In this document: one piece after another, positions 23,601-35,929 of the stretch
Layout: each line of letters opens with the position of its first letter
How positions within the stretch are numbered: position 1 is the first letter of the stretch
DNA from: Tillandsia leiboldiana
Taxonomy: Eukaryota > Streptophyta > Magnoliopsida > Poales > Bromeliaceae
DNA: 64,000 nucleotides
Assembly (NCBI GenBank): GCA_029204045.2
Contig: CM055063.1
Location: 39,527,562 to 39,591,561, forward strand
Reading direction: 5' to 3'
Made by a program: the position numbers and the translations under genes
The notes under the pieces: model-generated
Told to the model about the DNA's origin: nothing
The model's database searches: none
What the model saw: only the letters and a program-made list of their open reading frames with translations

Positions 23601-25763
23601 ACAAGAGATGGCACGTGTTATGCTTCATAGCCGGAATTTACCGTTATATTTTTGGGCTGAAGCTGTGAACACTGCAGTCTATGTTATTAATCGAGTTTAT
23701 TTGCGCCTGGGAACTTTAAATACACCATATGAACTATGGTTTTGTAGAAAACCAAACATCAAATATTTTCGTATCTTTGGGAGTCGGTGTTACATTTTAC
23801 GTGACCGCGAAAATCTTAGAAAATTTGACTCTCGAAGTGACCAAGGGATTTTTATGGGTTATTCTACAAACAGCAGAGCATATCGGGTATTTAACTTAGA
23901 ATCTAAAACGATTGTAGAATCTATAAATATTAAAGTAGATGAAGCTTTTCACTTTGCATCTGATAAATCTACCCCTGATATCTCTCTTGATGATGATACT
24001 CCTGCAAATGCATCTTCTCATAACAATTCTTCCAATAATGATGATGCATCTAATGGTTCTTCAAGTTTATCTGATGTGCAGGAATCATTTCATGTACCTC
24101 CGAGTACTCCGTTACCTCAAACGTTACGCATCTCCAAGGATCATCCAGAATCTAATATTATTGGAGACCCACAAGAAGGAGTCAGGACTCGGAGACTGTT
24201 GGTTTGTGGATTCGCTTGTTACGTTTCCTTAATTGAACCAAAGAACGTCGATGAAGCTCTTCAAGATGACTACTGGATTGAAGCAATACAGGAAGAGCTC
24301 CATCAGTTTGAACGGAACAAAGTCTGGGAATTAACGACGCCTCCGAAGCAACACAATGTGATTGGTACTAAATGGATTTTCAAGAACAAGAAAAATGAGG
24401 ATGGTACCATCATTAGGAACAAAGCACGTTTAGTTGCTCAAGGCTACTCTCAAATAGAAGGTATAGACTTTGATGAAACTTTCGCCCCTGTAGCTAGACT
24501 CGAGTCCATTCGTATCCTATTTGCAATTGCTTGTCATTTTAAAATAAAACTCTTTCAAATGGACGTTAAGAGCGCATTTTTAAATGGGTTTTTAAATGAG
24601 GAAGTTTATGTGGCTCAACCGAAAGGTTTTGTAGACCTTAAACTACATAACCATGTTTTTCGTTTGAAAAAGGCTCTTTACGGTCTAAAACAAGCACCGC
24701 GAGCATGGTACGAAAGGTTAACGAAGCACCTTTTGGAGAAGGGCTATACTCGAGGGGGAGCAGACAAGACCTCTTTGTGAAGCATTATCGAAATAACTTC
24801 ATTGTAGCACAAATCTATGTCGATGACACCGTATTTGGTGCAACAAGAGATAATGATGCTTCTAAATTCGCTGAAACCATGGAAAGCGAATTTAAGATGT
24901 CCATGATGGGCGAACTGACATATTTTCTTGGATTGCAAGTGAAACAAAGTGACGATGGCATCCATCTGTGTCAATCCAAGTATGCAATGGAGTTGGTCAA
25001 AAAGTTTGGTTTAGAAATTTCTAAAGATTTTCCGACTTCAATGGGAACTAGCAATAAGGGATTAGGAAGTGAATCTCTCAGTGAGAATGTAGACGAGAAA
25101 CTTTATCGCAGCATGATTGGAAGTCTACTTTACCTCATGGCTAGTCGCCCAGACATATCCTTTAGTGTTGGGATTTGCGCGAGATATCAATCAGCACCAA
25201 AGGAGGTTCACCTGAAAGCGGTGAAACGGATCATCCGGTACATCAAAGGAACCATAAAGTTCGGATTTTGGTATCCTATGGGAACAAGTCTAGATATTGT
25301 TGGATATTCAGATGCGGATTGGGCAGGATCTGTGGATGATCGGAAAAGTACGAGTGGTGCATGTTTTTATCTTGGCCATTGCCTTGTTGCGTGGCATAGT
25401 AAAAAGCAAAACTGCATTGCACTCTCGACTGCCGAAGCGGAATATATCTCAGCGGGTAGTTGTTCAACCCAACTTATTTGGATGAAGAGTGTGTTGAGCG
25501 ACTTCCGAATTTCAGCAACTTCGGTAACAATTCTCTGTGACAACACCAGTGCTATAAACATTTCCAAAAACCCTGTGTTGCACTCTAGAACAAAGCACAT
25601 TGAACTTAGATATCATTTTCTTAGAGAGCTAGTTGAATCAAATATTCTTCAACTTTCATATATTTCAACTGAAGATCAATTAGCTGACATTTTAACAAAA
25701 CCTTTGGATCAAAAACGTTTTATTCATTTGCGAAAGGCAATTGGAATGCTTTCCTTGAAATAA
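20642..25763 (+). pseudogene. copia gag-pol polyprotein gene B, broken
   Basis: The domains are as in copy A, at +10.9 kb. The gag part is split by several extra one-base changes, for example an extra GG at about 20650, an extra G near 20754, a missing A near 20946 and a missing A near 21001. From 21860 onward the frame matches copy A: a long frame to 22868, a frameshift, then 22825-24780 open through integrase into reverse transcriptase, another shared frameshift at about 24770, then 24705-25763 through YVDD and RNase H to the natural end. Here the A run near 23907 and the one near 25698 are intact, unlike copy A. Confidence 0.92.
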
Positions 25764-27377
25764 TTTCTTTTTGAAACCAATCCTTAGGTTAGGTTTTGTT
25801 TTTGTATTTTTGTTCTTTATCTATGGTTAGACATAGAACATTAATTGAGCATGTGTATTATTGACTTTAATAGCATCTTTTCGTCTATTTAGAAATTTAT
25901 TATGCTTTGGATATCATAATAATTCATTTGATGCAATGATCATTTATGTCAATTAAATCATCTTTGTTTTGATCAAAATCAATTTCTCTCTCAATGATCT
26001 CTTGGTATAGTTTTTATCTTATTTGACTATTTTGTCGAGTATGAAATCGAGATCAATTTTTGGTTGAATACTTTATATTTTAAATAATTGATAGCCAATT
26101 GAGGGGGAGTCAAAGAAAAAGTGTTATGCTCAAAAGATGTGGAAAGAGTTACATCCCAATGAGAAGTGTGAAAACTACCACCACATGGAGGAAAGAGCTA
26201 CCACCTCGATCGTCCGAGTACTGTGTACAGCTACCACATGTATACAAAGCATGGTTTTTCAAGTTGTCTAGATAAAATGCTTTTTGGAATACTTGACTCT
26301 GTCAAATTCCAAGGTTGGTATAAGGTGGGATTTTTATTAAAAGATGCTCAAAGAGCCACTCCTTACAATAAATTGACTAGATATATTATCTAACTTATCT
26401 GGGATTTCAGACATCTATTGATCTTGGTATTTCATTTTCTTTACCAAATTGATGATTTGATAAAGGCATTACTCATAAGATCATGTTAGATGTGATTGAA
26501 GTTGTTCAACTTTAAGGGATTTAATTTTTATAAATTTTCGTTTCATTTGTTGGATGTTATTGATAGATTTGACATAATCTATTTCTTGTTGTATGAAACG
26601 ATGATTTTCATTTAAAGTTGATACACAAAAGTGCTTACAATCTTTTTCTAGATTCTCTGGAATTTTTCTGAATTTTTCTGAAGAAAAAGTTTGGAGCCGG
26701 TCCGGACTGGACAAGCCGATCCGGACCCCGAACGCAGGAAAATCCTGCGGGTAGTCGATCCGGACTGCATTCTTCGGGCAGTCCGGACCGCGGCTAGGGT
26801 TTATATGAAACGAAGTGGTTTTTGATTTTATTTCATCACAAGTTTTCATTTCTAAATCTCCTAACTTTCTCTCTCTAAAAAGCAAGGATCTTGGAGCCCT
26901 CTAAACTCATTCTCTTCACTTCAAAGTAAGTTATCTTGATCAAAATCTCGGTTTTTCACAGTTTTTCATATTTTTGCGCAAAACGTGATGAAAATCTCCT
27001 ATCTTTTTCGTTTCTGGATGGTTTTTTATCAAACTTCTTTTAAAATAAGAACTCTGGGAACATTAGTTTTGATTCTATGCTAGGTTTTCTCAGGATAAAC
27101 GGATTTTTGGCCTTCGATTTCTAAAAATTCGGCTTTATGGCATATTTTTGAGAATTTTTGAAAATCATGGAATTGATCTATTTTTAAAATTCTTTTTGCA
27201 AAACTAATTTGATCCCTAGTCTCTCTACACGATAATGATTGTTTTAGGTACAATTTTTAAAATTTTTGAAAATAAATAATTTTTTCTCGTGTTCTTGAGC
27301 TGGTCTTCACAGGACACTTCCTTCTTAAAGCACAAAGAGCAATGGAGTTTGCATGGATCATCTTTCTGCTAGTTGCA
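25764..27377 (+). other. copia B internal non-coding region with GTCCGGAC cluster
   Basis: Counterpart of 14846-16462. GTCCGGAC lies at 26700-26707 and 26780-26787, ATCCGGAC at 26719-26726 and 26759-26766, and TTTATATG at 26800-26807. The sequence is otherwise AT-rich with no credible frame. Confidence 0.5.
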
Positions 27378-28805
27378 ATGGTGCACACGAGAGCAACTAA
27401 TAAATTGAAGAGGGCAAAGAAACCTTTAAAAAAGGGAGAATGTCTTCATGTTGAAGACTCAGAGACTGAATCTGAAAATGAAGAGGTGAATTGGGACGAA
27501 TTGATGGACGATGAAACAATGCCTATCAAGTCGATGCGAAAGACCCCTGATTCACTAAAAGGAAAGACTGCTATGGATAAAGGTAAAGCACCAATGACAT
27601 CATCTATCTCGATGAAAAGAAAAAGACTGGCTCGACGGTTTGGACGAGCACGAGGGTTTGAAATTAATGAACCAATAGCTCCGGATTCTCCACCCCGTGA
27701 GGAACAAGTGTTCGTTAATGCGGATCGCCTAAGGGCGTTTGAGAATCGTGAATGCATTGGCAAGAGGCATGGTAATATTGAGGCTCTACGAGACCACTCC
27801 CCTGAGTTTGGTATTTTGATTGAACAAGCAAACCTTCTTCAAGTATGCCGATTCCCAAAAATGCTTGGATATTGTCTGCATGGCATAAGGACTTTCTAAA
27901 CAAATGCACGGCACCTTCGAGAAAATGAAAACGGTCCGATGGAGTTTTACACGAATATCCAAGGCACAAGGTTTATAATTACTCCATAATTGATTGGCGA
28001 GATTTTGGGAATGCAAGCCAGCAAGACAGGAGTTAACTACTTGAAAGGAAAGAGTTTGACAAACACGATGTGGCAAATGGTTATAAAGGGAATATGTTTG
28101 GAGGGAACTCAATCAACGGAGAAATCTGTCAAATCCAAAGAACTTCGTCTTGAGTACCGGTTCCTAAACTTCATCACATGTTACAATATCCTTCCAAATA
28201 TGCAGACGAAAGTCTTGAGATGGGATCGAATGCTGTTTTTGTATCTCTTAGGACATCTGTCAGAGGCAATGGAATTAAATATCAACATTCCATACATTAT
28301 TTGGAATAGAATGACAAGATATGTTGAGCATCCTCATCCCACGGAAAGAATCCCATTTCCATTTATTATAATGAGGATTTTAAAGAAATTTCAGGTTGAT
28401 ATTAGTTCAACAACTTATCATCACTGTTTGGGCATGATCGATGAGTCCACCATTGTTAAGTCCCTTCATAAGTTGCCTCATGTCACTCCAATTCCTCCAT
28501 GCGGAATGAAACCCAGTGTCGGCACTTCCGCATCACCATCACAACCAGCACCCGCACCAGCGGATGAAGCATCACTCTCATCTATTTATAAAGAACGGCA
28601 ACGTCTCTCCAACGAGCAAGAGAGAATGTCAAATGAATTCATTGAAATGAAAGAAGAAATTCAGGTAGTGAAAAAGGAACTTGAACTGATTACTGCATCT
28701 CAGATCACTTTGACTAAAACAGTCTCATCAATGAAAAAGCTGATGAAGAGAATGTTTTCAAAAATGGGATGTAGTGCCTCTGATGAATCCGACTCAGATG
28801 ACTAA
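27378..28805 (+). pseudogene. copia third ORF: env-like protein with plant-transposon-protein domain, one frameshift
   Basis: The likely start is MVHTRAT at 27378, since a basic N-terminus of this kind is common in this family; an upstream in-frame ATG at 27342 would add a hydrophobic dozen residues. An acidic stretch (ETESENEEVNWDELMDDE) and a basic patch follow. The middle (NADRLRAFENRE...; MEFYTNI; NINIPYIIWNRM...RIPFPFIIMRILKKF) resembles the putative plant transposon protein domain found in Sirevirus and Athila-type third ORFs. The C-terminus is a charged coiled coil (ERQRLSNEQERMSNEF onward). The frame breaks at an A run near 27856 (five A here, three in copy A) and reopens by 27990. 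There is no clear transmembrane anchor, so env-like refers to position, not to proven function. Confidence 0.75.
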
Positions 28806-28929
28806 TTTGTGCACTCTAATTTTTTAATCTTCTTGTGCAGGTTTCAAGTTTTCATTTTTTTTTAGTTTTAGCTCTCAAACTTTTGGTTCTTGAACTTGTT
28901 AACTATTCTCTCCATTTTGGCTGAGTTTT

Positions 28930-28950
28930 GTGACAAAAAGGGGGAGAGAG
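28930..28950 (+). other. Additional polypurine tract in copia B
   Basis: A block of the form ACAAAAAGGGGGAGAGAG lies about 590 bp upstream of the 3' LTR. Repeated purine tracts in this region are typical of Sirevirus-type elements. Confidence 0.6.
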
Positions 28951-29523
28951 TATAGGAGAACTTTGAACAATGCACAATGCTCTGTGATTGACCATGACTA
29001 TACTTGTGTGAGAACAATGCTGAAACTAAGGTAAGTATAACTTTCAACTTTGGTTTTATACTAAGGTAAGTATAACTTTCAACTTTGGTTTTATATGTGT
29101 TTTGATGCATGCCTCAACTAACTATTCAACTAACTATTTGGGCATGTAATATAACTAACAAGTTGCTTGTTGTCTAACCTTTCTATGACATTTGGATTTC
29201 TATTGCTTAGAAGATATGTCGATTTTTTATTGTGATTTACATACATATCTGAATTTGCAAATGTCATAATGAGTAAAAACTCTATCTCTGTGTTTGGTTT
29301 TGATTGTTGAAAATTCTTGAGGTATCTAACGATCTCTTTTGTCAAAAATGATTTCTTTTTGCAGAGATTACAGATGTCTAAGTCTAGAGTCTGTTTTAGG
29401 AGTTTAACTCATGTATTTATCTTTATTTGGATCTCCAATATAAATTTTTGTTGTATGGTGATATCAACAAAAATATCTTTTTGAATTTTCTTGAGTGGAT
29501 TTGTGTTTTGTCACGAAACCGCC

Positions 29524-29535
29524 AAAGGGGGAGAT
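29524..29535 (+). other. Polypurine tract, copia B
   Basis: AAAGGGGGAGAT lies immediately before the LTR start TGTTACGG. Confidence 0.85.
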
Positions 29536-30766
29536 TGTTACGGAATTTGAGTTGGCGTAAGATTGAAGATGAAGAAGTTTGAATCATATACCTCAATCTT
29601 AAGAAAGAAGAATTCAAAAGGATCAGGTATGTTTAACTAAAGATTTATGGTGATCCGAATACTTCTTATAGTGTAGAAACACTTGGATGAATTTTTGATT
29701 GCATAAAAATCAAAAACTGGGCATTTTACATGTTCAGAGTCCGGACCGTGGATCTCAGTCCGGACCCTGAACGTAGGTTTGTTCATGTGCAATTCCAGTC
29801 CGGACCTTGGAAATTTAAGTCCGGACCCCGAACGTGAAATTGTTGAAATTGCATGAACAGTCCGGACCGTGGATTGCAGTCCGGACCCCGAATGTCGTCT
29901 TTTCTGGAAAAAGTCTGTTTCGCTGAGACAGTCCGGACCGTCAATTCCAGTCCGGACTGTCGTCCTGTAAAATACCAGAATTGGTTAGTTTTTTATGCTT
30001 ATCTTCTTCCAATGGTTTCTGACCTATAAATAGACCCTATGATTCATCTTTTAGGGTACGCGAAAAATACGACCGAAATAGAAAAATCCACATATAGAGA
30101 AGAAAGGAAATACTAGATTTAATTCTATGTTTCTTCATCTATATTATTAATTTGATTCTAGGTTTTGCAAACTCAGATTTTGAGTAGAATCAAATTAATG
30201 AATACTTAGATGGTATTTTCGATCTATTTCTAATCTAAGTATTCGGCGGATCATCACCACCCAAAAACAACGATTTTCCCAAAATCGTCGCGTGGACTCG
30301 CGTGGCCTTGTGGATTCAAGGTGCTACCGCTCTCGTGGATTCGGAGCGAGGTACGTTCGTGGATTCGAGACGTGCTACTGGGTGAAGACCGTGGATTCGG
30401 TCGGACGTCGTGGACTCGACGTTGGACGCCGTGGATTCGGCGTTGGGCGCTGATCGTGGATTCGAGAAGCGTTGCGGAGCGAGCGGAGAAGATCTACTAG
30501 GAGCGTATGGAAAAGGTTGAGTCATCTGTGAGTACGGTATATCACCTTGTACGTGTTTAATTCTAGTGGATTTCGCCGTGTGATCGGTCCCGTGGTTTTT
30601 TACTCCGGTTTGGAGTTTTTCCATGTAAAAATCTTGCGTGTTTATTTTTATTTCCGCATTGGGTTTTATTGCGCAATGATTTTTTGAGTGTTTATGGTTT
30701 ACACCTATTCACCCCCCCTCTAGGTGTTTTTTCCCCTATTTAGATCCAATTATACATAACCGAACA
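29536..30766 (+). repeat. 3' LTR of copia B (reference-quality copy)
   Basis: A complete LTR of 1231 bp, TGTTACGG...CCGAACA. It contains all eight GTCCGGAC motifs (about 29738-29957), TATAAATA at 30025-30032, and the GTGGATTCG repeats (about 30310-30470). It is the cleanest LTR copy in the window. Confidence 0.93.
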
Positions 30767-33700
30767 ACCACATCCTCACTGGGACGGGACTTACGTAGGG
30801 CGTCCCACATGGACTATCTCAAACTCACACAAGTGACCCCATGGTAACTCGGCTAGGGGTATCAAGCGACCACTAGTAAATCAACTAGGCGCATATCCAC
30901 ATTGTAGCCTCGTCAGGCTCGGTATCATCATCGCACCCGGGGCGTAGCTCGAGGGGAGCGACCCCACCGAACTCAAGTATCACATCTGTCTCACTGTCTC
31001 AATATGCGGCACATGCAGGCTATAATCCACGATCAAACAGATCGGTATCTCAAAGCTCGAAAACACAACTCAGTCAGAAAAGTACCTCGACTCAAACATG
31101 AAAAGCCCAAACACTCTCACAGCTATGTCGGAGAACCCTCAACGACTCAATCTGATAATGCACGACCATGGCTGAGTCGGGAAACCTCCACGACTCGATC
31201 TGCCGGAACCCCAAAATCCTCGAAGCTAAGTGGGAGAACCACCTCCACCACTAAATTAGAATACGACCCATGATTTAGAGTAATTTCTCTATCCCGTAAG
31301 GAAGCTCAAACATCAAATGACACTACAACTCATCTCAAAACTCAAAAGAGACCCCTCGGCCCCCAGGCACGAGGTCTAATGCACCCTGAATCTATGCCAT
31401 ACCTCTGGCGAGCTCAAAAGTTTTAAAAAAAAACATCTTTGAAAAGGCTAATTTTCTTTCAAACGGATTTTTCTCGATTTTTAAAACGATCTAGGTGCGC
31501 ATATAAGGCCAATAGAACATGAAACCTGGTGCCATATAGTGTCATGAGTACGCTTAAAATAATCTGGGGCTCAAATGAATTTTCCAAAAAAATCCAGGCA
31601 ACTATCAGATTTAATACAGGAAAAACAACATAATAATTATGATCAAATTGCATTCAATAGCATTAAGGGGCATTCCATAAATTTTGGAGAAATTCCAACC
31701 CACCTGGAATGCTTTTCGCAGGCAGTTGCTGAAGTCGGTGAAGTGCCGGATCCCCAAGCTGACGGAACCTCGAAAATCGTGCCACGCACGCGCACACTGC
31801 CGCGAACCCGGAAAAATCCCCAGAAGCTCAAGAAAAATCCCCAGAGTCCCTCACAAAAAAATCCGTGCACACTTGGCTCACACCATGGCTAAAACTGTGC
31901 AAAAAGGGTCAAGTACACCACATTCAAGTCCACAACCCCAGGTTTTCCTCAACATCTGCTCATTAACAACAATATTCACAAACATACAATCCCTTGAATC
32001 CACCCTTACACTCTACTAATTTGCCTTATTTAAAACCATCACAAATAACACATAACTCCCACGCAATTGCAAGCTCCAAGTATCCACAAACACCCAACAG
32101 CACACTCCATAACACTCTGCACACACAAATATTATTCACTTAATTCCACCATTAATTTAATCACAAAAACACCCCAAATTAAACACATACTATCTCACAA
32201 TAAAATCTGTAAGCTCCAAAGCACACTATCACACTTATACCAATCCACCACACCACAATTCACAAACTCCACGGCACAAACTCAAGAAGTGAAGGCTCCC
32301 ACATCGCCGGGGTTCCAAATTCTGATGGTATTCCACGCCGTCACAGCTGGCCCCAACCGCTCGGACGGCACCGCGCTTGCCGCATGTTCCGAAGCTGCAG
32401 CACCAAAAACCCAGGGAAACCACAGTCAGGATTGGCCAACACACAAACACATAAGTACACCCTGGGCAAAAATAGCCCAGGCACAGCCGACGACGACGCC
32501 GGGCGCCCACGCGAGGAGCTCGCCGCGCTCGCGTCGCCGCGCGCGGAGCTCCCGCTGCCCGCTGCGCCGCTGCCGCTGCAGCGCGGCGTTGCCGCTGCGG
32601 CTGCGCGGCACCCTGGGCCCGCAGCGCGGCGCAAGGGCCCGCCAAGCGGGGCCGGGGCCCGCCCCCGCGCGGCCCATGCGGGCCCGCAGCGCGCGCCCAC
32701 GCGCTGTGCGGCGCCCGCATGGCGCACCCGCGCGCGGTGCGGCCCCCGCATGTGCGCGCCCGCGCGCTGAGCGGCGCCCGCCTGCGCCGCCCCAGCCGCG
32801 CGCACCAGCTGCACGCGCTCCTGACGCGCGCGCAATGCCGCCGCCTGCTGCGCGCGGCGCCGATGGTCGCCCGCGTAGCATCAGCATCGGCCGCGCGTGG
32901 CACACATGCGCGCACGCGCGGCTCCAGCTGCGACCAACCGAGCTCCTGTGGACAGCAGTCCACACTAACTCACACCAAAACACCAAAAATAAAACCCAAA
33001 AAAACCGCAGCATACCTCCATCAAAAAGAAAACGTCGCGTGCGCGTGCCGCTCGCCGTGCTCCGCGGCTCCTCGGCTCTCCGCAGCAGGTCCACACTAAC
33101 ACAACATCCATTTCCTCCATTTACTCCCTCTCTCTCTTCTTCCTTCTTCCTCTTTCTTTCTTTCCTTCCTTCCTCTATTCTCCTCCCGTTCCTCTGCTTT
33201 GCCTTAAGAAGGAGATGCTGACAAGGCAACAATTAATTAAGAAGGCTTAATTAATGTGAGAAGTGGTAGTTGGCTGTAATAAATGCACCATCAGAGAAGA
33301 AAAAAATATCACACTACCCTTAATTCTATTCCCTCTCTCACTTCCACTAATTTCCTTTCCTTTTGTTTCCTCACAGGCTAATTCACTAATTAAATAATTA
33401 ATTAATTAATCCTTCAAAAGCCCCCCACCAACTCACTTTTTACCCTCGGGGTCTCCGCACCAGTCCGGAACCTCCCGAACTCCGCTGTAATCTGAAAATA
33501 CACGTGTCCACAGCTTTTTTTCTCCCCAAAAAGCTCAACCGTTGAGTCGGGGTGCTCAATTCAAAAACCGGCTCCAAAATTGTCAGTTCCAACTCACTTT
33601 TCGCCTTCGGGTCCCCCGCGTCAGTCCGGAACCTCCCGAAATCCGCTGTAATTCCAAGGTACACCTGTTCCAGGTATTTCCCACTTTTCTGCACACTACG

Positions 33701-33899
33701 TGGAGTCGATGCTTCCCCAAAACTAGTCCTCAATCGGCGCACAAAGCCCGGAAAACCCCGAATCAACCTGGGGCTTCCGCGTAGATCCGAATCAACCCGA
33801 ACTCATCTGTAAACATGATTTGGACCCGTCCAATGTAAATCCTCCACATCACGCCATCCTGCGAGGTCGGTGCACTATCCGAAATCCCGGTACTCTACA
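30767..33899 (-). mobile_element. gypsy-type LTR, 5' portion (continuation of 7114-8493)
   Basis: On the minus strand it starts TGTAGAGTACCGG at about 33899. The next few hundred bases (33430-33899) parallel the start of the Tekay LTR at 48.9-49.3 kb, including AACTCACTTTT and a CCCGAACTCCGCTGTAA phrase. A pyrimidine-rich tract (33110-33190) and a GC-rich core (32477-32960) also match that layout. A CCGAGTTACC motif near 30840 recalls the hairpin array of the Tekay LTR. The stretch has no credible gene; the 384-residue frame at 32067-33221 is GC-driven. Confidence 0.65.
32477..32960. repeat. GC-rich LTR core with CGCGCGC-rich low complexity
   Basis: About 480 bp rich in GCGCGC and GCCGC, open in several frames on both strands. 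The equivalents in the Tekay LTRs are the 79-bp arrays. I treat all frames here as spurious. Confidence 0.75.
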
Positions 33900-33909
33900 C
33901 TTACGGGGC

Positions 33910-35387
33910 GCCACCCGCAAGGGGAGGGGCCGGGCTGTGCGAAGCGCCACGCGCGGGGGACCCCCATGGTAGCGCCGGTGCAGGAGCAGGCCTCCGCCAC
34001 TTGATGTTTCACCATCGCTCCGTTTCCGCCGTTTCGTCGCACCGTTAGCCGTTTTGTTCCGATAAGCGATGTTTTTCACTGGTTTCGCCGTCGGAACTCC
34101 GGTTTGACCCCCGACTCGTGGAATTTCGTTACAATGATGTTTTTAACAATGATTTTTGGTGTAGTTTTTGTTCGGACAAAGTTTGAGGTGTTTTGGGAGT
34201 TTTCACACATCGTTTTCTTCGCCGATAAGAGGTGGGTAATCGAACCAAGGTAGGGGATGTTGTTGGACCATGGAGTCCGGCCCTCCTCTCCATTTTTATT
34301 GTAATTTTTAGCATAACTATTTTAAGGGTAAGGAAGGACAGGGTGTTGAATGTTTTGGCAAAATTGGTACATACAAAAAGAGGACAAGGAAAAACAATTG
34401 ACTTTATCGAGTACAACTACCACGATCTAGTCTATAGATACAAGTTTTGGAAGCTCATGGCGTAGTCACGTGAACCAGCGGTTTGGCCACCGCAAGGGTG
34501 TACTTTTCACGGGAAGTGGTCTAAGGACCCGTGAAACTCTACGTGGTGTTTACGTAGGGGCCCTCTGAGGTGCGACGGGGAGGGTAAAAAGGGCACCAAA
34601 GGATTGAGCAATGTTGGTAATTCCTTAGGTCTACGGACTAAGGGATGGTAAGAATGGAACGGATGTTCCAGTTTATAGTTTGTTGTCCTATTTACCTTTT
34701 GTACATATTACAGCATGCTATTATTATGTCGTTGGTTATTTTTCCTTTCCATATTTTGGTCACTGACTCCCACCATGTGACAGGTTCCGGTGGGGACGGA
34801 GGAGAAGCGTCGGCTCACGAGTGACTTGCATTTTCGTCATTCCGGTGACCCTTTTTACTCATCTTTTTGGTTATTACACTTAGTGGATATTGATGCATGA
34901 CATTTGAACAACTTGTGATGTGGATGATGATGTGATATGAATGTTGGAACACTGGAACGCAGTGATGGCTTTGGGATGATAAACTTTTGATCTTTCATTC
35001 TTATCTTGTGATGATTGAATGTGAATTTGAAGGTTTTGAAAAGCTAAACAATTGCGAAAATGGATTTCTAAAATAAGAGTGTCGGGTAGGCACTATTTTA
35101 AAACCTTGTGTCTTTATCCTTTCAACTTGGAGTATGTCGAGTGGGCGAGTTTTCTTTGAATGATATAAAAGTTTATTTAATCCCTTAATTGAGCATATGT
35201 TTGTTAAACTAGTGGTGATTGGTGATTGTATGTTGTGCAATGTCGTGCATATATAAGGATGACTCTGTCCGTTTTATTGAAAGTGACCTTGTGTATGTGG
35301 CGGGTCTGGGCACGTGCTGGAGGATAAAGACTTTCAGAAAAAAAATTGGACTGTTTTCCGCTTTCAAATTACCCCCGGGGCGTGACA
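33910..35387 (+). mobile_element. Truncated gypsy LTR, plus strand (family of the left element)
   Basis: It ends CCCCGGGGCGTGACA at 35387. The preceding 650 bp align with the reverse complement of the left element's LTR. Shared phrases include GTCGTGCATATA, GACTCTGTCCGTTT and TGTGGCGGGTCTG near 35250-35310, and a TGACAGGT block near 34780. The expected GC-rich array and LTR start are missing or diverged, so this is a truncated or solo LTR. No frame of note. Confidence 0.65.
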
Positions 35388-35546
35388 AAGAGTTTCGATT
35401 GTAAAGTTAGGATTTTTGTTAAATCCGTTAAAATTGAGATCTTGGTGTTCTTTAGATGATTTTACAAAAATTTGATTGAAGATTCTTCGAAAATTTCATA
35501 GTAGTTTTAGAGAAATTGAAATCTAGGGTTAGGATTGGGACTTTTT
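35388..35546. other. Unassigned AT-rich sequence
   Basis: About 160 bp with no element signature, between the LTR end and the Harbinger terminus. It could be original target DNA. Confidence 0.4.
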
Positions 35547-35558
35547 GGTAGCGTTTGG

Positions 35559-35626
35559 TAACGGGGATAAGGGGGGATAACCCCCTTATCCCCGTTATTA
35601 TACCCAAATGAGATTTTGTGGGGGGG

Positions 35627-35662
<36 letters not shown>

Positions 35663-35727
35663 TTGCTAAACCCCCCCTTAGCGGGTTATCCTGGGATAAC
35701 CCGCTAAGGGGGGGGGGGTTTAGCAAT
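35559..35727. repeat. Two palindromes and a 32-G run at the left end of Harbinger 1
   Basis: Palindrome one has perfect 17-base arms (35559-35575 and 35581-35597) around a 5-base centre. Palindrome two spans about 35662-35727 with arms of about 30 bases that differ only in C/G run length (7 against 11) around a 2-base centre. A run of 32 G (35630-35661) sits between them. The G and C run lengths may be imprecise. Confidence 0.85.
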
Positions 35728-35929
35728 TCCCCCCCCCTCTGCGAAATAGTGGAATAAGGCGGTCAAGCTCGGTGACCGAGGCATTCGGGAACAGAGCCTC
35801 ATCTACCCTCTTCACTCCATCTTCCTCCCTGCTCTCTTCCTCCATCTTCTTCGTTGCCTAAGCACTCCATCTTCTTCCCGAGAGGTGATCACGTTGGAAC
35901 ATATCTCCCCTCTTCACTCTATCTTCTTC

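Larger units (their letters stand above)
19905..30766 (+). mobile_element. Ty1/copia element B (Sirevirus-like), right of the gap
   Basis: It has the same structure as copia A with only the 3' part of its 5' LTR present (19905-20609). The internal region carries the same nonsense and frameshift lesions. Sequence from about 19905 to 21850 has many one-base indels; further from the gap it is clean. It ends at 30766 (ACCGAACA), where the gypsy-type LTR sequence resumes. Confidence 0.9.

Noticed and set aside
32067..33221. A 384-residue plus-strand frame in the gypsy LTR fragment
   Set aside because: It mixes an AT-rich low-complexity start with the GC-rich core. Other frames overlap it, and there is no recognisable domain.
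7114..33899. A clean solo LTR with target duplication around the copia material
   Set aside because: The flanks (CAATG on the left, CTTAC on the right) do not match, so I kept it as two LTR fragments.
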